A stretch of DNA of 11,787 bases from CAXRBC01 sp041158045 (lineage in GTDB: Bacteria; Actinomycetota; Acidimicrobiia; Acidimicrobiales; Ilumatobacteraceae): the NCBI GenBank assembly GCA_041158045.1, contig JBEBCD010000052.1, positions 1 to 11,787 on the forward strand, read 5' to 3'. Shown piece after piece: positions 5,795 to 11,787 of the stretch; position 1 is the stretch's first letter; each line of letters opens with the position of its first letter. Both the position numbers and the translations under genes were made by a program. Under the pieces are notes generated by a model, which saw only the letters and a program-made list of their open reading frames with translations, had not been told where the DNA came from and did not search any database.

Positions 5795-6334
5795 ATGCAC
5801 CTCGTCCTGAGCATCCTCGCCGCAGAGGCCGGCGACATGGGGCCGAACCCGATCGCGCCCGAGACCAAGGAGTTGGTCGTCGGCGCGACGTCGTTCCTCG
5901 TGTTCCTGGCCGTCATGCGGCTGTGGCTCGTGCCCAAGGTGAGGGCCGGCATGCAGATGCGCGCGGACATGGTCCGGTCGGACGTCGAGTCCGCCGAGGC
6001 CACGACCGCCGCGGCGCGCGCCGAGGTGGCCCGCTACGAGGCGGCCCTCGCCGAGGTGCGCGCGGAGGCGGCGGCGCGGCTCGACAAGGCCCGCGCCAAG
6101 GCCGACGCGGAGCGCCAGGCGAAGATGTCGGTGGTCAATGCGCGGATCGCGCAGCAGCGCGCCGACGCCGACCGCGACGTGGCCGCCGCGCGATCCGCGG
6201 CCCGCGAGCAGGTGGCGAGCGGCGTGGCCTCGGTCGCGGCGCGGATGGCGGAGCTCGCCGTCGGCACGCGACCGGACGACGCGACGGTCCGCCGCGCGGT
6301 CGAGGCCGTGATGGCGTCGGGGGTCAGGTCGTGA
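5795..6334 (+). CDS. atpF: F1Fo ATP synthase subunit b (first of two b-type subunits)
   Basis: A 179-residue peripheral-stalk subunit. A short hydrophobic N-terminus (MHLVLSILAAEAG) is followed by one transmembrane helix around 27-47 (ELVVGATSFLVFLAVMRLWLVP). A long Ala/Arg/Glu-rich helix runs to the C-terminus and would form the right-handed coiled coil with its partner. YEAALAEVRAEAAARLDKARA resembles the matching part of the mycobacterial AtpF as I remember it. ATG 5795 is used; ATG 5838 is possible but would remove the N-terminal segment seen in other actinobacterial b subunits. The upstream GGGG at 5779-5782 is a weak, distant ribosome site. The gene ends in a GTGA overlap with a second b-type gene, so the two should be made in equal amounts and probably form a heterodimer. 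Confidence 0.88.
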   Translation: MHLVLSILAAEAGDMGPNPIAPETKELVVGATSFLVFLAVMRLWLVPKVRAGMQMRADMVRSDVESAEATTAAARAEVARYEAALAEVRAEAAARLDKARAKADAERQAKMSVVNARIAQQRADADRDVAAARSAAREQVASGVASVAARMAELAVGTRPDDATVRRAVEAVMASGVRS

Positions 6335-6897
6335 ACGTCGTGCACGCGCTCCTCGCGGTCGTGGTGGCCGCCGAGGACCCGTCGCAGACGCACCACTGGC
6401 TCCTGCCCGAGACCGCCGAGATCGTCTACGGCGGGCTCGCATCGCTCCTCATCGTGGGCACGCTCGTGAAGTTCGCCGGGCCCGCGGCGCGACGCAGCTT
6501 CCGCGACCGCACCGCGCGCATCCAGGGCGAGATCGACGGCGCCGCCGCGGCGCGGCGCGATGCCGACGCGGAGGCCGCGCGCATCCGCTCGGCGCTCGGC
6601 AACGTCGCCGCGGAGCGCGACCGCATGCTCGCCGAGGCCGATCGCCAGGCCGCCGAGATCCTCACCGAGGGCCGCCGCCGCGCGGACGCCGAGGCCGCCG
6701 AGGCCGAGTCGCGCGCCGCCGCGGAGGCCGCCGCGATCCGCGACCGCGCGACCGACGAGCTGCGCGGCGAGATCGCCCGGCTCGCGACGCTGGCCGCCGA
6801 GCGCATCGTGCGCGAGAGCCTCGACGACCGGGGCCACGCCGCGCTGATCGACGGCTTCGCCGGCAGGGTCCGCGAGGCCGCGGGGGCCGGGTCGTGA
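6331..6897 (+). CDS. atpF: F1Fo ATP synthase subunit b, second copy (b/b' type)
   Basis: A 188-residue second stalk subunit. The hydrophobic N-terminus is VVHALLAVVVAA. The LLPETAEIVYGGLASLLIVGTLVKFAGP block follows, with a transmembrane helix around 31-49. After it comes a long charged, Ala-rich helix with heptad-like spacing (AEADRQAAEILTEGRRRADAEA). The LLPE...EI..G...F pattern and the FAGP end of the helix are typical of b subunits. This copy resembles the ordinary bacterial b more closely than its upstream neighbour does. GTG 6331 is taken as start because of the GTGA overlap with the previous stop. The gene itself ends in a GTGA overlap with atpH. In mycobacteria the corresponding second b is fused to delta as one protein; here the two are separate but translationally joined. 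Confidence 0.88.
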   Translation: MNVVHALLAVVVAAEDPSQTHHWLLPETAEIVYGGLASLLIVGTLVKFAGPAARRSFRDRTARIQGEIDGAAAARRDADAEAARIRSALGNVAAERDRMLAEADRQAAEILTEGRRRADAEAAEAESRAAAEAAAIRDRATDELRGEIARLATLAAERIVRESLDDRGHAALIDGFAGRVREAAGAGS

Positions 6898-7418
6898 GCG
6901 CGCGCGCCGAGGCCTACGCCAAGGCCCTCTTCGAGGTCGCCGAGGCAGAGGGCAGGCTCGCGACGGTCGAGGCGGAGCTCCATCGCGTCGCCGCGGCCAT
7001 CGAGTCCGACTCCTCGCTGCGCGGCGTGCTCACCGACGCCGGGCTGCCGGTGGAGCGCCGGCTCAAGGTCGTGGAGAAGCTCCTCGGCGACCGCGCCCAC
7101 AACGTGACGATCCAGCTCCTCTCGCTCGTCGTCGGCACGGGCCGCCTGCGCGACCTGCCGGGCATCGTCGAGCGCCTCGTGCGCCGCGCCTCCGACGAGG
7201 CGGGCCTCGTGGTCGCGGAGATCCGCAGCGCGGTGCCGCTCAAGCCGGCGCAGCAGAAGGCCCTGGTCGCCGCGCTCGAGCGCCGCGCTGGCCGCTCGCT
7301 CAACGTGAAGACCGTCGTCGACCCGTCGCTCATCGGCGGCGTGGTCGCGACCGTGGGCGACGAGGTCATCGACGACAGCGTCCGCACGCGCCTCGACCAG
7401 GTCAAGAGCCTCATCTGA
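6894..7418 (+). CDS. atpH: F1Fo ATP synthase subunit delta
   Basis: A 174-residue stalk subunit (OSCP homologue) that caps the alpha3 beta3 head and anchors the b dimer. The N-terminal helical bundle begins with the classic AYAKALFEVAEAEG. The C-terminal domain carries the conserved signature DPSLIGGVVATVGDEVIDDSV and ends in a short helix RTRLDQVKSL. Length is normal and no b-like membrane segment is fused to it, unlike mycobacterial AtpH. The start GTG 6894 overlaps the stop of the preceding b gene (GTGA 6894-6897). A 24-base spacer with a good Shine-Dalgarno separates it from atpA. Confidence 0.95.
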   Translation: MSARAEAYAKALFEVAEAEGRLATVEAELHRVAAAIESDSSLRGVLTDAGLPVERRLKVVEKLLGDRAHNVTIQLLSLVVGTGRLRDLPGIVERLVRRASDEAGLVVAEIRSAVPLKPAQQKALVAALERRAGRSLNVKTVVDPSLIGGVVATVGDEVIDDSVRTRLDQVKSLI

Positions 7419-7442
7419 GCCACCGGAAAGGAACGATCCACG

Positions 7443-9044
<1,602 letters not shown>

Positions 9045-9066
9045 CCGGAGAGGACTTCGGGGACGC

Positions 9067-9984
9067 ATGGCGGGCGGTCAAGAGCGCATCCTGCGCGGAC
9101 GCATCAGGTCCGTGCAGGCGACCAAGAAGATCACGCGCGCCATGGAGCTGATCGCCGCGTCGCGGATCGTCAAGGCGCAGCAGCGCGTCGCCGCGGCCGT
9201 GCCGTACAGCGAGCGGATCACCGAGGTGGTGCGCGACCTCGCCGCTGGCGGCGCATCCGGCGGCTCGCCGCTGCTCGGTGCCCGGCCCGAGGTGCGCACC
9301 GCGTGCTACGTCGCGATCGCCGCCGATCGCGGGCTGTGCGGCGGCTACAACGCGGGCGTCCTGCGCGCCACCGAGGGAGAGATCAAGGCCGACGTGCTGA
9401 AGGGCCGCGGTTACCTCGTGGTGCCGGTGGGACGCAAGGCGGAGGCGTACTTCCGCTTCCGCGGCTACCGCGCGTCGCGCGCGTTCGCCGGGTTCTCCGA
9501 CGCACCGCGTTACGAGCAGGCCAAGGAGATCGGCCGCTTCGTCGTCGACCTCTACGCGCGCGGCGAGGTGGACCGCGTCGAGCTCGTCTACACCCGCTTC
9601 GTCTCCGCGGGCTCCCAGGAGGTCGTCCGCCGGCCCCTCGTGCCGCTCGAGCGCGACGTCGTCGCGGGCGGCGACGGCAAGAGCGGCGTGAGTGGCGGCG
9701 ACTACGAGTTCGAGCCGGACCCCGAGACCATCCTCACCACCCTCCTGCCGCGGTACGTCGAGGCCCGCGTCTTCGCCGCGCTGCTCAACGCCGCGGCGAG
9801 CGAGCATGCGTTTCGCCAGCGCGCCATGAAGTCGGCGACGGACAACGCGGAGGAGCTCATCAAGACGCTCTCGCGCATCATGAACCGCGCGCGACAGGAC
9901 TCCATCACCACCGAGATCATGGAGATCGTCGGCGGCGCCGAGGCACTCGGCTCCGACGACGAGCTCGAGATGGCCGCCGGCTAG
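9067..9984 (+). CDS. atpG: F1Fo ATP synthase subunit gamma
   Basis: The 305-residue rotor shaft. The N-terminal coiled-coil helix contains RIRSVQATKKITRAMELIAASR (11-33). The Rossmann-like domain has ADRGLCGGYN (86-95). The C-terminal helix contains FRQRAMKSATDNAEELI and ends QDSITTEIMEIVGGAEAL. These are the standard gamma signatures. The protein is about 18 residues longer than E. coli gamma. Part of the difference is a Gly/Ser/Asp-rich loop around 198-212 (VVAGGDGKSGVSGGD) before the conserved EPDPETIL segment, and part is a short acidic tail. The start ATG 9067 follows GGAGAGGA at 9047-9054, twelve bases away, with a further GGGGA closer in. It lies between atpA and atpD as in all standard operons. 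Confidence 0.97.
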   Translation: MAGGQERILRGRIRSVQATKKITRAMELIAASRIVKAQQRVAAAVPYSERITEVVRDLAAGGASGGSPLLGARPEVRTACYVAIAADRGLCGGYNAGVLRATEGEIKADVLKGRGYLVVPVGRKAEAYFRFRGYRASRAFAGFSDAPRYEQAKEIGRFVVDLYARGEVDRVELVYTRFVSAGSQEVVRRPLVPLERDVVAGGDGKSGVSGGDYEFEPDPETILTTLLPRYVEARVFAALLNAAASEHAFRQRAMKSATDNAEELIKTLSRIMNRARQDSITTEIMEIVGGAEALGSDDELEMAAG

Positions 9985-10020
9985 GCGAGCGCGACGCACG
10001 ACCAAAGGAGCACCCAGACC

Positions 10021-11451
<1,431 letters not shown>

Positions 11452-11457
11452 GGGCCG

Positions 11458-11787
11458 GTGGCCAGGTCGCCGTTCAGGGTGGAGGTCCTCACCCCCGAGG
11501 GTCCCGTCTTCGACGGCGAGGTCGAGATGCTCTCGACCCGCACCGAGGTCGGCTCGATCGGCATCCTGGCCAACCACACGCCGCTGCTCGGGATGCTCGC
11601 CCCGACCGAGCTCAAGCTCCACGTGAGCGAGAGCGAGACGGTGCGCTTCGCCCAGGGAGAGGGCTACATCCAGGTCGCCGACAACCACGCGCTCGTGCTC
11701 GTCGAGGAGGCGATCAGCCCCGATGACCTCGACGTGGCGAAGCTGAACACCGAGCTCGAGGAGGCCGACGCCGCCGTGGAGGGGGCA
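11458..11787 (+). CDS. atpC: F1Fo ATP synthase subunit epsilon (3' partial)
   Basis: The window ends inside this gene, leaving 110 codons of an expected 130 or so. The translated N-terminus reads (V)ARSPFRVEVLTPEGPVFDGE, then EVGSIGILANHTPLLGMLAP and EGYIQVADNHALVLVEEA. These are the beta-sandwich hallmarks of epsilon (TPEG, GxIGIL, HxPLL, GYxxV). The start of the C-terminal helical part (DDLDVAKLNTELEEADAAVE) is present. Epsilon joins gamma to the c ring and can restrain ATP hydrolysis. The likely start is GTG 11458, seven bases after the atpD stop, with AAGGGGGAG (the last codons of atpD) as ribosome site. No ATG is available nearby. Whether the C-terminal hairpin is complete cannot be judged here. 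Confidence 0.93.
   Translation, partial: MARSPFRVEVLTPEGPVFDGEVEMLSTRTEVGSIGILANHTPLLGMLAPTELKLHVSESETVRFAQGEGYIQVADNHALVLVEEAISPDDLDVAKLNTELEEADAAVEGA

Overview
The window is a compact, very GC-rich stretch with third codon positions almost always G or C. Every supported gene lies on the + strand. The organism looks like a high-GC actinobacterium. The order rpiB, glyA, wecA-type transferase, then the ATP synthase operon is known from actinobacteria. The RpiB carries the mycobacterial-type active-site loop, and the ATP synthase alpha subunit has the P-loop GDRKTGKT and a long C-terminal tail. The two b-type subunits followed by an unfused delta differ from the mycobacterial b-delta fusion. 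That suggests a deep-branching class such as Acidimicrobiia or Thermoleophilia, but I cannot settle the class by eye.

Layout: (1) 2-829, the 3' part of an SGNH-hydrolase-domain protein, probably the periplasmic domain of an OafA-like acyltransferase. (2) 891-3786, housekeeping genes rpiB (pentose phosphate pathway), glyA (one-carbon metabolism) and a wecA/tagO-type polyprenyl-phosphate sugar-1-phosphate transferase (envelope glycan synthesis). (3) 3787-3937, the largest non-coding gap (about 150 bp), with the best promoter in the window. (4) 3938 to the window end, the F1Fo ATP synthase operon: atpZ-like, atpI, atpB (a), atpE (c), atpF (b), a second atpF (b), atpH (delta), atpA (alpha), atpG (gamma), atpD (beta) and atpC (epsilon, cut off by the window end).

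The operon is organised by stoichiometry. The low-copy subunits (Z, I, a, b, b, delta) are largely chained by four-base GTGA stop/start overlaps. The genes for c, alpha, gamma and beta each have a spacer with their own ribosome-binding region, and the atpE leader is a striking A/C-rich tract. The products form the membrane rotor and stator (a, c ring, two b's), the catalytic head (alpha3 beta3) and the central and peripheral stalks (gamma, epsilon, delta). AtpZ and AtpI are probable assembly factors.

I saw no mobile element, CRISPR array, RNA gene or defence system. No stretch over 300 bases lacks a gene. This is essentially a housekeeping region. The points worth a second look concern start codons, regulatory leaders and subunit architecture rather than a new system.
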